Positions 47,023-57,963 of a DNA stretch of 64,000 bases are shown piece by piece. Where the stretch lies: the NCBI GenBank assembly GCA_031292175.1, contig JARLHQ010000028.1, positions 62,001 to 126,000 on the forward strand, in the 5' to 3' direction. The translations under genes and the position numbers were made by a program. This DNA comes from Humidesulfovibrio sp. GTDB lineage: Bacteria > Desulfobacterota > Desulfovibrionia > Desulfovibrionales > Desulfovibrionaceae. The notes under the pieces were generated by a model that was given only the letters and a program-made list of their open reading frames with translations, searched no databases and was not told the DNA's origin. Numbering within the stretch: the first letter of the stretch is position 1; each line of letters begins with the position of its first letter.

Positions 47023-48665
47023 GCAAGCACTCCAAAATCTTCTTCATTGAACCACGTGCCCAGCACATAGGAACTTTCACCCGGAACGTAGTCCGGTTCC
47101 GCGCCGCCGCCGTGGTGGTACGCGCAGAAGAATTCTCCGTCCGCCGTCTCAACCCAGCCGGAGTAGCCGAAGTCGGCAGGGCTGGCCAGCCGGTCGTTCT
47201 TGAGCTCCAGCACACGGGTGTCCACATAGGCGTCGGGGAACCCCTCCGTGTGGTCCCAGCGCCAGGCATACTCACGGCCCAGGCGCGGCTCGCTGGTGCT
47301 GAGCGCCATGCGCCGCCAGACGACCTCGCAGGCGTTGTCGGTCTTGCGGGACACGGAGCCCACGAGGATGGGCCGCGAGTCGCCGTCCAGGGGGTCCACC
47401 GGGTACGCGCCGCGCGCTTCGCCGTCAATGAACAAACGGCACAGACCAGGCTCATAGACGATACGCACGGTGTGGAAGCGGTCCGGCTCCCAGGCCACCA
47501 GCCCGGCCCCGCCCTCGGCATCCGTGACGTCGGGCAGGATGCCGTCCGGAAAGAGCTTCCACCAGATGCCCAGGCGAATGCCGCAGCCGTTTTCGTCCGC
47601 GTGGCGCACCAACACATCGGCCTGGAACTCCGCGCGGGCGAATTCCGGGTCCGTGAGCGGGCGCAGAAAGTAGCGCACCAGATCGTCCGGGCCGTCCGCG
47701 CTGTTCACCAAGAGGCCGTCCGGGGTGAGGACCGGCGAATGCGCTCCGTGATGCAGACCATGCACAGCGAAATCCGAGCACAGCTCATCCAGGTCGCCCA
47801 GCCAGGCCTTGGTGCCGGGGTCCGCGCCGATGTCGCGGTAGGTGACGAGCAGCTTGCCGGAGCGCGTCCAGCCCAGGGTGGGCCGATGCCCGATGAGCGG
47901 CGTGGGCAGCGGCGCGGACCAGTTGATGCCGCCGTCCTCGCTGATGCTGTAATACATGGGTTCGCCCGCGAAGGAGTTCTCGCGCATCAGGGCCAAAAGG
48001 CGTGGAACGCCGGCCGAAGCCGTGACGCGCGGACCGGACTGTTCCGGCGCATCCACCGGGCCGACGCTTCTCACCGGTTCGGTGGCGCACAAGCCCGGCA
48101 GGCGGATCACCGAGGCCTCGCACAGCACCAGGCATTTCTCGTTGGCGATGACCGAGAGCGCCTCCCAGCTTCGGCCCAGGTTGCGGGAGATATAGGCCAT
48201 CTGCTCGCTCGGGGCCTGGCGGATCTTGACGCGCGGATGGCTGCCCCGGTGCTGGTGTCCGGCGGTGAAGAGCGTCTGGCTGTCCAACTCCAGCGCCCGG
48301 TCCATCAGGCCGTGGAGCAGCCCCGCGCCGGGGTGCTGCACCCAATGTTCGCCGTTGTCCGTGCTCCACAGGATCACTGGGCCGGCGTCGTCGATGAGGC
48401 AGAGCGTGCCGTCCCGCAACGCGGACAGGCGCGGGCAGTGCGAATCATCGGCCCGCAGCATGCGCCGCCCGCTCCAGGTGCGCCCGTGGTCGGAACTGGT
48501 GCGGAGCAACAGCCTGCGCCGTGTGCCCACGTGGCGGTCGAATTCGTTGTAGACGCAGAGGATTGTGCCGTCATCGGCCAGGCAGACATCCGGGAAGCAC
48601 AGATAGTGGCCGGGGCGGCGGTCGATGACCACGTGCCGGTCGGCAAAAGAGTCGAGGCTCGGCAT
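47019..48665 (-). CDS. BNR/Asp-box sialidase-like protein
   Basis: 548 aa; Asp boxes SSDHGRTW, STDNGEHW, SEDGGINW; VCLADDGTILCVYNEFD. Confidence 0.8.
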   Translation of the reverse strand: MPSLDSFADRHVVIDRRPGHYLCFPDVCLADDGTILCVYNEFDRHVGTRRRLLLRTSSDHGRTWSGRRMLRADDSHCPRLSALRDGTLCLIDDAGPVILWSTDNGEHWVQHPGAGLLHGLMDRALELDSQTLFTAGHQHRGSHPRVKIRQAPSEQMAYISRNLGRSWEALSVIANEKCLVLCEASVIRLPGLCATEPVRSVGPVDAPEQSGPRVTASAGVPRLLALMRENSFAGEPMYYSISEDGGINWSAPLPTPLIGHRPTLGWTRSGKLLVTYRDIGADPGTKAWLGDLDELCSDFAVHGLHHGAHSPVLTPDGLLVNSADGPDDLVRYFLRPLTDPEFARAEFQADVLVRHADENGCGIRLGIWWKLFPDGILPDVTDAEGGAGLVAWEPDRFHTVRIVYEPGLCRLFIDGEARGAYPVDPLDGDSRPILVGSVSRKTDNACEVVWRRMALSTSEPRLGREYAWRWDHTEGFPDAYVDTRVLELKNDRLASPADFGYSGWVETADGEFFCAYHHGGGAEPDYVPGESSYVLGTWFNEEDFGVLA

Positions 48666-48730
48666 GAGGGATCCTCCGGTGGTTGCGCGCCATGCCGCGA
48701 TGAACACGGCGCGGCGGGTCGCTGGCTCTG

Positions 48731-50053
48731 CTAGTCCTTGTCGCGGGCGTCCACGACGCGCTTGGTCTTGGCGAAGCTGCGCGGCAAGGTGCCGGGCTCC
48801 AGCACCTCGACCTTGCTGCGCACCAGAATCTGGTTGCGGATGTCCTCGGCCACGGCGCGCGACAGGTTCTCGTCCACGCAGGCGCAGGCATCGAAGGCCC
48901 CGGCAGCGGGCGAGACGCCGGGCCGCTTCTCCACGCGCACGACCATGTGGTCCAAGCCATCCACGCGGGAAAGCTCGATCTGATATTCGCTGTTCAGCTC
49001 GGCGTGCTTCTCCAACACGGCGGCCACCTGGCCGGGGTAGATGTTCACGCCACGGAAGATGATCATGTCGTCGCTGCGGCCCTGGATGCGCTCATGCCGG
49101 GGCATGCCGCAGCCGCAGGGGCACGGGGCGGGAATAAGCCGGGTCATGTCGCGCGTGCGGTAGCGGATGAGCGGGCTGGCCTCCTTCTTGAGGCTAGTGA
49201 TGACCATCTCGCCAAGTTCGCCGGGGGCCACGGGCAGAAGCGTCTCCGGGTCGATGATCTCCAGGATGTACATGTCCGCCCAGTAGTGGATGCCCTCGTG
49301 GGCCTCGCACTCGATGCCCGCGCCGGGCCCGTAAATTTCGGTCATGCCGGAGATGTCGAAGCTGTGCTCCAGGCCGAGCGCCTCCTCGAAGCGCTGGCGC
49401 ATGCGCCGGGAGTGGGCCTCGGCCCCAAAAATGGAACGCTTGAGCTTGAGCTTGCCGCGCAGGTGCTGCTTTTCCACCTCCTCGCCCAAAAGCAGGGCCA
49501 TGCTGGCCGTGGAGCACAGGCAGGTGCTGCCGAGGTCGGTCAGCATCTGCAGCTGGATGTCGAGCATGCCGGGGCCCACGGGCATGGCCATGGCCCCGAA
49601 GTGCTCACAGCCGAGTTGGAAGCCCGCGCCAGCGGTCCACAGACCGTAGCCAACGCAGATCTGCACGCGATCCAGCACGGTCAGCCCGGCCAGCTCGTAG
49701 CAGCGGGCGAACATCTCCGCCCAGTCGTTGATGTCCTTCTGGGTGTAGGTGAGGATTTTACGCTTGCCGGTGGTGCCGCTGGAGCCGTGGATGCGCACCA
49801 CGCGCTCCTCCGGCACGGAGAGAAGCGGCAGAGGATAACCGGCCTGCAGGTCCTGGGCCGTGGTAAAGGGCAGTTTGAAGAGGTCGTCCAGGGTCTTGAT
49901 GTCACCGGGGGCCACGCCCTTTTCGTCCAGCCGCGCCCGGTAGAACGGGCTGCCCGCGTAAGCGTGCCGCACGGTCCATTTGAGGCCCGTGAGCTGCGCC
50001 TCGGCGATCTCGGCGGCGGAAAGTTTCGGGATGAAACGGGCGGTCTTGGACAT
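48731..50053 (-). CDS. paaK: phenylacetate-CoA ligase family protein
   Basis: VRIHGSSGTTGKRKILTYTQKDINDWAEMFARCYELAG; RYRTRDMTRLIPAPCPCGCGMPRHERIQGRSDDMIIFRGVNIYPGQV. Confidence 0.93.
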   Translation of the reverse strand: MSKTARFIPKLSAAEIAEAQLTGLKWTVRHAYAGSPFYRARLDEKGVAPGDIKTLDDLFKLPFTTAQDLQAGYPLPLLSVPEERVVRIHGSSGTTGKRKILTYTQKDINDWAEMFARCYELAGLTVLDRVQICVGYGLWTAGAGFQLGCEHFGAMAMPVGPGMLDIQLQMLTDLGSTCLCSTASMALLLGEEVEKQHLRGKLKLKRSIFGAEAHSRRMRQRFEEALGLEHSFDISGMTEIYGPGAGIECEAHEGIHYWADMYILEIIDPETLLPVAPGELGEMVITSLKKEASPLIRYRTRDMTRLIPAPCPCGCGMPRHERIQGRSDDMIIFRGVNIYPGQVAAVLEKHAELNSEYQIELSRVDGLDHMVVRVEKRPGVSPAAGAFDACACVDENLSRAVAEDIRNQILVRSKVEVLEPGTLPRSFAKTKRVVDARDKD

Positions 50054-50206
50054 GGTCTCCCCCTGGGTGCGGCGTACGTTCCGGGCTTGTGGACACGGGC
50101 GAAATGCGCTAGCTGGCCTCAAGGCAGCGCAGGGTCCACCGGCCCGGCGCATCATGCAGCAGAACGCGTCATTCGGCAAGCCTGCCCGGCGCCCGGAAAG
50201 GACCCC

Positions 50207-51043
50207 ATGCCCGAATCCCTCTTCCTCTCGACCGCCCTGTTTCTGGGCTTCGCGGCCCTGGCCGGATTGGTTCTGGGCAGCTTTGCCACCTGCGCCGGAC
50301 ACCGTCTGGCGAAAGGCGGCAGCGTGCTCTCCCCTGCGTTTTCCTACTGCCCGGCCTGCGGGCACACCCTGACCCTGCGGGAGAACATCCCCTTGCTGGG
50401 CTATCTGTTCCAATGGGGCAAGTGCCGCTTCTGCGGCGGACGCATTCCGGCCCGTTACCCGCTGACCGAGCTTTTGAGCGGCGGCTTCGCCCTTGCGGCC
50501 GCTTACGTATTCGGCCCCACGCCGCATCTGCTCGCGGCGCTCGTCTTCGCCACCCTCTGCCTCGTGCTCTCGCTCATCGACCTGGAGACCTACCTGCTGC
50601 CGGACGTGCTCACCCTGCCTGGAGCAGTGGCCGCATTCCTCTGCTCGGCGCTCCTGCCGCCCCACTGGACCCTCGGCATCGGCTGGGAAATGGCTCTCTA
50701 TGGCGCGCTTGCCGGCGGAGGGGGCTTGTGGCTCATCTCCGAACTGTACCGGCGCGTCCGGGGAGTGGACGGCCTGGGCCTGGGCGACGCCAAGCTCATG
50801 CTGCTCTTTGGTGCGCTCCTGGGGCCCGCCGCCGTGCCCGTGATCCTCTTCGCCGGGGCCTGCCTGGCCCTGCCCGCCGGGCTTTTGGCCATGCGCCGCA
50901 ACGCGGCCGAGGGCGGAGAAGGCAGCGAAGGCGGCCTGCACACACGGTTGCCCTTCGGCCCCTTCCTCTGCGCCGGAGCGCTCGGCTTTCTGCTGGCCGG
51001 ACCGCTGCTCTTTCACGCCTGGCTGGGGCTGCCCCTGCCCTAG
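50207..51043 (+). CDS. prepilin peptidase (A24 family)
   Basis: CPACGHTLTLRENIPLLGYLFQWGKCRFCGGRIPARYPLTELL; LIDLETYLLPD; GLGLGDAKLMLLFGALLG. Confidence 0.95.
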   Translation: MPESLFLSTALFLGFAALAGLVLGSFATCAGHRLAKGGSVLSPAFSYCPACGHTLTLRENIPLLGYLFQWGKCRFCGGRIPARYPLTELLSGGFALAAAYVFGPTPHLLAALVFATLCLVLSLIDLETYLLPDVLTLPGAVAAFLCSALLPPHWTLGIGWEMALYGALAGGGGLWLISELYRRVRGVDGLGLGDAKLMLLFGALLGPAAVPVILFAGACLALPAGLLAMRRNAAEGGEGSEGGLHTRLPFGPFLCAGALGFLLAGPLLFHAWLGLPLP

Positions 51044-51112
51044 ACCGGCCAATCAGGCACCGTTGACACACCCCGCCTCCTGTGCGATTTTATCGTTATA
51101 GGAGGGTCCTCC

Positions 51113-51631
51113 ATGCGCACCGACCGCCGCCAGGGTTACGGCCTTGTTGTTCTCGCAATGCTATTGCTCGCGTTTGCCGCTCCGATTGCCTATGCAGCGG
51201 AGGCCAGCCCCGCCGGGAGCGTGAAGAGCGTCACCGGGCAGGCCCTGGTGCTGCGCAAAGGCGCAGCGGCCGCGTCGCTCAAAGCCGGCGACCGCATCTT
51301 TGAGAAGGATGTGCTGACCACGGGCAAGGCCAGCTCCATCGGCATTGTGATGCGCGACAACTCAGTCCTGTCGCTCGGCCCCTCCAGCAGGCTTGTGGTG
51401 GAGAGCTTCCTCTTCGCGCCGGAAAAGGGCGCGCTGGCCCAGGTGCTCAAGCTTTCGCGGGGGTCCATGGACGCCGTGTCCGGCGAGATCGTGAAGCTCA
51501 ACCCCGAAGCCGCCAGGGTGGAGACGCCCATTTATACCATCGGCATCCGGGGCACGCACTTCCTGCTCAACGTGGAGCCAGGCAACGAGACCCCGGCGGA
51601 GGCCGCCGAGGGCGTGGAGGTGGTCAAATGA
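51113..51631 (+). CDS. secreted FecR-domain protein
   Basis: Signal peptide; GDRIFEKDVLTTGKASSIGIVMRDNSVLSLGPSSRLVVESFLF...IYTIGIRGTHF. Confidence 0.9.
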   Translation: MRTDRRQGYGLVVLAMLLLAFAAPIAYAAEASPAGSVKSVTGQALVLRKGAAAASLKAGDRIFEKDVLTTGKASSIGIVMRDNSVLSLGPSSRLVVESFLFAPEKGALAQVLKLSRGSMDAVSGEIVKLNPEAARVETPIYTIGIRGTHFLLNVEPGNETPAEAAEGVEVVK

Positions 51632-52230
51632 ACGCGCGCGGCATCTTCCTCCCGCTACTGCTGGCCCTGGCTCTGCTGGCCGCCTGCGCCAAACCGCGCA
51701 ACGTGGTGCAACTCGTGCCCGACCCCGACGGACACGTGGGCGTGGTGCGGGTGACCACTGCCGCGGGCGCCGCGGAATTGAGTCAGGCGGGCAACGCCGT
51801 GCGTGTGGCGGACGCGAAGTCAATGCCATCGCCCCCGGAGGTCCTGTCGGAAGCGGAGAGCGACGCCTTGTTCGGCATGGCTAAGCGCGCCCTGCCCTCC
51901 AAGCCTGTGCGGTTCATCCTCTACTTTGAAAACGAAGGCACCAAGCTCACGCCGGAATCCCAGGCCCTGCTGCCGCAGGTGCTGGCGACGGCGCAGGAGC
52001 GCCAGTCGAGGGACATCGCCATTGTGGGCCACGCCAGCCGCCAGGGCGACGAAAGCCTCAACATCACCCTCTCGAGGCGGCGTGCGGAATTCGTCAGCAG
52101 GCTCCTGGAAAAGCAGGGGCTGTCTCCCGAGGACCTGGAGATCACCTCCCACGGCTCGGCCAACCCGCTGGTCGTCAGCACCCGCAAGAATGAACCGCGC
52201 AACCGGCGCGTGGAAATCACGGTGCGCTAG
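51628..52230 (+). CDS. OmpA-family lipoprotein
   Basis: Lipobox LALLAAC; OmpA-like VRFILYFENEGTKLTPESQALL...VGHASRQGDESLNITLSRRRAEFV...NEPRNRRVEI; 4-bp overlap with FecR gene. Confidence 0.92.
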   Translation: MNARGIFLPLLLALALLAACAKPRNVVQLVPDPDGHVGVVRVTTAAGAAELSQAGNAVRVADAKSMPSPPEVLSEAESDALFGMAKRALPSKPVRFILYFENEGTKLTPESQALLPQVLATAQERQSRDIAIVGHASRQGDESLNITLSRRRAEFVSRLLEKQGLSPEDLEITSHGSANPLVVSTRKNEPRNRRVEITVR

Positions 52231-52325
52231 CGTGACCTGGCCTCGACAAGCGTAGGGCTTTCCACTAAATTGCTTCCGGACGGCGCGGGACGCGCCCGCC
52301 AGCAAACCCACGCCCGGAGGCCTTG

Positions 52326-53192
52326 ATGATCCTGCTCGACGGTAAAGCTACCGCCCAATCCATCCGTACCGAACTGAAGGCCGAAGTGGCCGAACTGGCC
52401 GCCAAACACGGCCGCGCCCCCGGCCTCGCCGTCATCCTGGTGGGCGATGACCCGGCTTCCCAGGTCTACGTGCGCAACAAGGAACGCGCCTGCACCGAAG
52501 TGGGCGTACTCTCCGTTCCCCACCGGCTGCCCGCAGAGACCACCCAATCCGCCCTGGAGGCGCTCATTGCGGAGCTGAACGCCGACGCCCGTGTGGACGG
52601 CATTCTGCTCCAGTTGCCCGTGCCCAAGGGGTTGGACAGCCGACGCTGCCTGGAGCTGATCCGCCCGGACAAGGACGTGGACGGCTTCCACCCGCAGAAC
52701 ATGGGTCGGCTCGCCCAGGGCCTGCTCGGACTGCAGCCCTGCACCCCGGCAGGAGTCATCGAACTTTTGAAGCGCTACAACCTGCCCACCCAGGGCAAGA
52801 CCGCCGTGGTCGTGGGCCGCAGCAACATCGTGGGGCGCCCGCTGTCCATCATGCTCTCGCAGCCGGGCCGTTTCGGCGACGCCACAGTGACGCTCTGCCA
52901 CTCCCGCACACCGGACCTTGAGGAGCAGTGCCTGCGCGCGGACTTCGTGTTCTCGGCCATCGGCAAGCCCAAGTTCGTCACCTGCGACATGGTGAAGGAG
53001 GGCGCGGTGGTGGTCGACGTGGGCATCAACCGCGTGGACGATTGTCTGGTGGGTGACTGCGATTTTGAAATCCTGTGCGCCAAAGCGAGCGCCATGACCC
53101 CGGTCCCCGGCGGCATCGGCCCCATGACCATCGCCATGCTCATGAAGAACACCGTGCAGGCGTACAAGGAGCACGTTGGCGCGCAGGCCTGA
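52326..53192 (+). CDS. folD: bifunctional methylenetetrahydrofolate dehydrogenase/cyclohydrolase
   Basis: [76 protein letters not shown]. Confidence 0.98.
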   Translation: MILLDGKATAQSIRTELKAEVAELAAKHGRAPGLAVILVGDDPASQVYVRNKERACTEVGVLSVPHRLPAETTQSALEALIAELNADARVDGILLQLPVPKGLDSRRCLELIRPDKDVDGFHPQNMGRLAQGLLGLQPCTPAGVIELLKRYNLPTQGKTAVVVGRSNIVGRPLSIMLSQPGRFGDATVTLCHSRTPDLEEQCLRADFVFSAIGKPKFVTCDMVKEGAVVVDVGINRVDDCLVGDCDFEILCAKASAMTPVPGGIGPMTIAMLMKNTVQAYKEHVGAQA

Positions 53193-53279
53193 TCCCGGCC
53201 TGCAAGAACGTCCAAGACCGCGCGGGCGGCTTTTTGGCAAAGGGGAGGCGTAACACCAACCCCAATCCTTGGAGCCGCA

Positions 53280-53672
53280 ATGAACGTCGATCTTTCGCAT
53301 CTTCCCGGAGCCGTCTGGCTGGCTACTCCCGAAGCGGACGCGGATCTGTCCGCCCTGCCCTGGAACCCGCACCCGCGCTTTCCGGGTGTGGCGCTCAGAC
53401 ATCTCGTCACCGGGGCGCAGACAGGCGGCGCCTTGAGCGCGCACCTGGTGCGCATCGAGGCCGGATGCCGTCTGGAGGAACACATCCACCCGGACAGCCT
53501 GGAGCTGCACGAGGTGGTGCGGGGCGCGGGCGGCTGCGCCCTGGCCTACAAGACCGTGCGCTACGCGCCGGGAGTCTGCGGACTCATCCCTGCGGGTGTG
53601 CCACACAGCGTGAGGGCCGATGCCGGAGAAGACCTCTATATCCTCGCCAAATTCGCGCCAGCACTGCTCTGA
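53280..53672 (+). CDS. cupin-domain protein
   Basis: HLVRIEAGCRLEEHIHPDSLELHEVVRGAG...GLIPAGVPHSV. Confidence 0.8.
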   Translation: MNVDLSHLPGAVWLATPEADADLSALPWNPHPRFPGVALRHLVTGAQTGGALSAHLVRIEAGCRLEEHIHPDSLELHEVVRGAGGCALAYKTVRYAPGVCGLIPAGVPHSVRADAGEDLYILAKFAPALL

Positions 53673-54483
53673 GTGCTGCGCGGGCGGCCCAGCGCGCCTC
53701 ATCTGCCCAGAGGGACTGCCGGGGCTGGAGCTCTGCGTCGCGCACAAAAGCGCGCGGGTCCAGCCCCGCCATGCCCACGACTCATTTATTATGGGTCTGG
53801 TGACGGCGGGAGTGCGGCGCATTGAGACCGCAGGGCAAAGCGTGGTCGTGCGCACAGGCGAGGCCTTCGCCCTGCCGCCCGGTCTGGCCCACAGCTGCGC
53901 CCCGGCGGGCGGCGTCTGCTCCTACCTGGCCTTCAGCCTGACCAGGGAGGCATTGCCCAAGGACGCCCGCTGGTGGCCGCCGCTGCGCATGGCCGATGCG
54001 GGTCTGGCCCGGGCGCTGCTGCGCTTGGCAGAGGCCTGCGATACGCCGTGCGGTCCTCTGGAACGTCAGTCACTGTTGGCGGGACTTTTGGAGGGGATCG
54101 GCACCGTCGGCACAAGCGCACAGCCGCCAAGCCAGGAGGATGCGGGCATGGACGCGGCCGTGCTTGCGGCCAAAAGCCTGCTGGCCGCAAACCTGGAGCC
54201 GGGGCTTGGGTTGCCCGCTTTGGCCGAGGCCTGCGGCGCGGACATGTACGCCCTGCACCGGGCCTTCACCCGGATTGTTGGCCTGCCGCCCCACGCCTTC
54301 CAGACCCAGCAGCGTCTGCGCCGGGCCAAGGCGCTGCTGCGCGCGGGTGCGAGCCTTACCGACGCCGCCTTGGCCGCTGGTTTCTGCGACCAGAGCCACA
54401 TGCACCGGCACTTCACCCGTCTGGTGGGTTTCACGCCCGCCCAGTACGCTTGCGCGCACAAGGCCCGAGGCGAAACCTCCTAA
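53620..54483 (+). CDS. AraC-family transcriptional regulator
   Basis: C-terminal HTH ALAEACGADMYALHRAFTRIVGLPPHAFQTQQRLRRAKALLRAGASLTDAALAAGFCDQSHMHRHFTRLVGFTPAQY; start uncertain. Confidence 0.85.
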   Translation: MPEKTSISSPNSRQHCSECCAGGPARLICPEGLPGLELCVAHKSARVQPRHAHDSFIMGLVTAGVRRIETAGQSVVVRTGEAFALPPGLAHSCAPAGGVCSYLAFSLTREALPKDARWWPPLRMADAGLARALLRLAEACDTPCGPLERQSLLAGLLEGIGTVGTSAQPPSQEDAGMDAAVLAAKSLLAANLEPGLGLPALAEACGADMYALHRAFTRIVGLPPHAFQTQQRLRRAKALLRAGASLTDAALAAGFCDQSHMHRHFTRLVGFTPAQYACAHKARGETS

Positions 54484-55070
54484 ACCTTGCGGCAGACCAG
54501 CAGACCGGAACCGATGGGCACGATGAGCGCGTCCACGCGCGGATCCTTCTGCGCGTCGTCCAGAAAGTCCTGAAACTCCTCGGCGTGGCTGATGGCGTTG
54601 TCCACGGCGATGACGCCGCCCGTGGGCAATGCGGCCAGCGCCGTTTCGTAAGCCGCGCGGGCCAGACCACGCTCGGCGTCGATAAAGCAGAAGGAAAGCC
54701 TGGGCAGGGACTTGAGGCCCTCAAGGGCGTCGGCCTCACGCAACTCCACAACATCCAGCACATCGGCAGCGCTGAAGCTCTGACGCGCCAGTTCGACTTT
54801 GGACGGGTCCAGCTCGAAGGTGGTGAGCATGCGGTGCGTGGCCCGGCAGGCCAGGGCCAGCCACAGGCCGGAATAGCCAGCGCCTGTGCCCACTTCCGCA
54901 GCATCGCCGGGAGGACAGTTGGCCAACAGGATGGCCAGCAGCTTGCCGGTCTCGGGCGGAATCTGGCGCAGCAGCCGTTTGCGTTCCATGCCCTGAGCCT
55001 TGCGCCAGGCTTCCAAGGCCTTCAGGTGGCCCTGGGTGACTTCTATGGCCTGCGGAATATCTCTAAACAT
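54480..55070 (-). CDS. O-methyltransferase-family protein
   Basis: AEVGTGAGYSGLWLALACRATHRMLTTFELDPSKVELARQSF; SFCFIDAERGLARAAYETAL. Confidence 0.85.
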   Translation of the reverse strand: MFRDIPQAIEVTQGHLKALEAWRKAQGMERKRLLRQIPPETGKLLAILLANCPPGDAAEVGTGAGYSGLWLALACRATHRMLTTFELDPSKVELARQSFSAADVLDVVELREADALEGLKSLPRLSFCFIDAERGLARAAYETALAALPTGGVIAVDNAISHAEEFQDFLDDAQKDPRVDALIVPIGSGLLVCRKV

Positions 55071-55148
55071 CGAGGACCTCCGGGTTGGCGAGCTCTGCGC
55101 GGTTGCGCCGCGCCTATGTACCCGGATTCGGTCTCAGCGGGAAGGGGT

Positions 55149-57821
55149 TCACCCCACGCGCGAAAGCTTGGCCAGCACCTCGTTGAGTTCCGACTCCTGC
55201 ACGGGCTTGCCGACATAATCGTCCATGCCCGCGTCCATGAAGCGTTCGCGGTCGCCGGGCATGGCATAGGCCGTGAGCGCCACCACGGGTACGCGGGGCC
55301 TCTCCGAGCCCTTCTGCAACTCGCGGATGCGCCGCGTGGCCTCCACTCCGTCCAGCTCTGGCATCTGGATGTCCATGAAGACACAATCAAAATCATGTGA
55401 CTCGTAGGCACGTACGGCTTCAAGCCCGTTGGACACAGCCGTCACCTCATGCCCCAGGCGCACAAGCATGGTGTGCATAGCCAAACGGCTCACGGCCTCG
55501 TCCTCGGCCAACAGAAGGCGCAGCCGTGCAGGCGTCGCGCCCTTCGAGTCCTGCGCGTGCGCGGCGGAGGCGGCGGCGATGGCGGGCAACTCCGGCTTCA
55601 GGTGCAGATAAACGGTGGTGCCGCGCCCCACTTCACTCTCCACCACAACGGAGCCGTTCATGAGACTCGCCAGACGCTTCACGATAGCCAAACCAAGGCC
55701 TGCGCCCTCATACTTACGGGTGAAGCTGGCGTCGGACTGCGTGAAGCGTTCGAACACGTAGCAGATCTGGTCGTCCGGGATGCCAATGCCCGTGTCAGCC
55801 ACGCTCACGTACAGGTGGGTCCGCCCGGTTTCGGGCGCCATCGGCACGCTCCAGGCCTCCAAGCTTACGCTGCCCCTGGCGGTGAACTTGACCGCATTGC
55901 CCACCAGGTTGAACAGGATCTGGCGGATTCTCGCCTCGTCGCCCAGCAACACGGGCGGCACGCCAGGCCAGATGCGGAAGCCCAGGCTTATCCCCTTGGA
56001 GGCGCAGGCCAGCCGGAAGATGTTGCCCACGGAATCGAACATATCCTCCAGGCTGAAGGGCGCGCGGTGCAGCACCAACCGTCCGGCCTCTATGCTGGAA
56101 AAGTCCAAAATGTCGTTCAACAGGCCGAGCAGACGCTTGCCAGCGTCCAGGGCCATGTTGACGAACTCCTGCTGATTTTCCTCTGGCGCGCCACCTTGCA
56201 TGAGCTGCAACATGCCCAGCATGCCGTTGAGCGGCGTCCTGATCTCGTGGCTCATGTTGGCCAGGAACTCGCCTTTGGAACGGTTGGAGGCCTCGGCCAC
56301 ATTCTTGGCCTCCTCCAGAGCCAGCTCCATGCGCTTTCGGTCCGTGATGTCTGTATTGCACACGCGCCGCCCCAAGGGGGTGCCATCGTCGCGGGCGATG
56401 CTTTCGCACTTATGATTTATCCAGATAACCTCGCCCGAGCGCTTCACAATGCGGATGTCCATGCTGCAAGGCTGACCCACCAGGCTGTCGATCTCGCCCA
56501 GATGCCGGGCGAAGAGTTCGCGGTCATCCCGGTGCACGATGCGGTATGCGAGCATGCTGTCGGCCTGGAATTCCGCCGCGGAATACCCGGATATTCGTTC
56601 GCAGGAGGGCGAAACCCAAACGATATCCCCCTTGACGCCGCGCCAGTACTCCCAGTCGTAGGTGAAGTCCGCGACGGTGCGGAACTTGAGTTCGCTCTGA
56701 CGCAGGGCCTCCTCGGTGCGCAACCGCTCCGTGACGTCATCGAAGGAGGCCACGAAACCATCCGCTGTCGTTATGCCGGAGATGAGGCAATCGTGGACCA
56801 CGCCGTTTTTGCTGGTCACATGGTAGACCCGTGGGGAAACCTCCGTGGAGTTACGGGCCGCGGCCAGGACATCATGCACCCACGTCCCCCGCGTCTGACG
56901 CCGGTATTCCGGGTCCGGGAAGGCTAGCCGCCACCAATCCTCCACGCCGGGGATGTCTTCCAGCGTGTAGCCGAAGGTGGACATGAACCGCTGGTTCAAG
57001 TTCACGAGCTTGCCATCGTTGTTGGCGAAACAAAACGGGATTGGCGCGCGGTCGAAAAGGTCTCGGAAGCGTTTTTCACTGGTTTCCAACGCTTCCTCGG
57101 AAAGCTGCCGCAGGGTGGTGTCCTGAAAGATGACAGCGAATGTGTCGCCTTCCACAGGGAAGGCGGATACCTGCAGATACTTGTTGAGTTCCGGCAGGAA
57201 CCTCGAAAAACTGATCGGGCGTTGCTCTTCCACCAAAGGGCCGAATTTATCAAGGTCGGGCGCCTGCGCGAAGGAAAAGACCTCTGTTACCCGCTTGCCC
57301 AGAACCGCCTTCCGTTCGACCCCCAGGATGGCCTCATAGGCCGGATTGACCTCTCGCACGATGTAGTCGATGGGCGCGCCGTCCGGATCGCGCATCATCT
57401 CCAGCACGCAAAGCCCCTCGGTCATGGAGTTGAAGAGAGTGCTGTAGCGGGCCTCGCTCTCCTTCAGCCAACGGCTCATGCTCAGCAGGCGGTCGCTCAT
57501 GACGCTCACCAGGACGCCGGAGCCCACCAGGACCAGCCATTGCGCGAGATCATATCCGGCCGAGATGCCCAAGCTGTCGACTGGCGGAACGGCGAGATAA
57601 TCAATGCCCAGCGCGGAGATGGCCGTGGCCAGAAGTCCTGGCCAAAGCCCGCCGGTGAGGGAGCAGAAGATAATGGGAAGCATGAAGAAGATGAGCAGCG
57701 GCCGATTGCCGAAGTCCTCGGCAACGCTCATGCGCAAGCCCAGTGTCGCCACGGGGACGGCCACAGCCAAGGCGTAGACCACCCAGCGGGGTATGCGTGT
57801 GCGGAACAGTTCTTTCGGCAT
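55149..57821 (-). CDS. hybrid sensor histidine kinase (DUF4118-like TM region, PAS domains, HisKA/HATPase, receiver)
   Basis: [44 protein letters not shown]; receiver [23 protein letters not shown]. Confidence 0.95.
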   Translation of the reverse strand: MPKELFRTRIPRWVVYALAVAVPVATLGLRMSVAEDFGNRPLLIFFMLPIIFCSLTGGLWPGLLATAISALGIDYLAVPPVDSLGISAGYDLAQWLVLVGSGVLVSVMSDRLLSMSRWLKESEARYSTLFNSMTEGLCVLEMMRDPDGAPIDYIVREVNPAYEAILGVERKAVLGKRVTEVFSFAQAPDLDKFGPLVEEQRPISFSRFLPELNKYLQVSAFPVEGDTFAVIFQDTTLRQLSEEALETSEKRFRDLFDRAPIPFCFANNDGKLVNLNQRFMSTFGYTLEDIPGVEDWWRLAFPDPEYRRQTRGTWVHDVLAAARNSTEVSPRVYHVTSKNGVVHDCLISGITTADGFVASFDDVTERLRTEEALRQSELKFRTVADFTYDWEYWRGVKGDIVWVSPSCERISGYSAAEFQADSMLAYRIVHRDDRELFARHLGEIDSLVGQPCSMDIRIVKRSGEVIWINHKCESIARDDGTPLGRRVCNTDITDRKRMELALEEAKNVAEASNRSKGEFLANMSHEIRTPLNGMLGMLQLMQGGAPEENQQEFVNMALDAGKRLLGLLNDILDFSSIEAGRLVLHRAPFSLEDMFDSVGNIFRLACASKGISLGFRIWPGVPPVLLGDEARIRQILFNLVGNAVKFTARGSVSLEAWSVPMAPETGRTHLYVSVADTGIGIPDDQICYVFERFTQSDASFTRKYEGAGLGLAIVKRLASLMNGSVVVESEVGRGTTVYLHLKPELPAIAAASAAHAQDSKGATPARLRLLLAEDEAVSRLAMHTMLVRLGHEVTAVSNGLEAVRAYESHDFDCVFMDIQMPELDGVEATRRIRELQKGSERPRVPVVALTAYAMPGDRERFMDAGMDDYVGKPVQESELNEVLAKLSRVG

Positions 57822-57963
57822 CGACGCCCCAATCAGTACTGCGGCCGAGACGTCAAGCTGTGGGGTCAGGTTGACGCGCAACAGAATGGCATCACATTAG
57901 AGCATCGCGGAAATTATGGCAAGATATCCATGCGCCACGGAGGGCTGCCCCGCGTGACCGCGC

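Noticed and set aside
47112-48734. 540-aa plus-strand ORF opposite the sialidase-like gene
   Set aside because: Minus strand has Asp-box motifs; the plus-strand ORF has no recognisable motifs
50054-51052. N-terminal 333-aa extension of the PaaK ORF
   Set aside because: Extension is antisense to the prepilin peptidase gene; the real start is MSKTARFIPKL at 50053
52227-53855. 542-aa minus-strand ORF
   Set aside because: Antisense to folD and the cupin gene, both confidently identified
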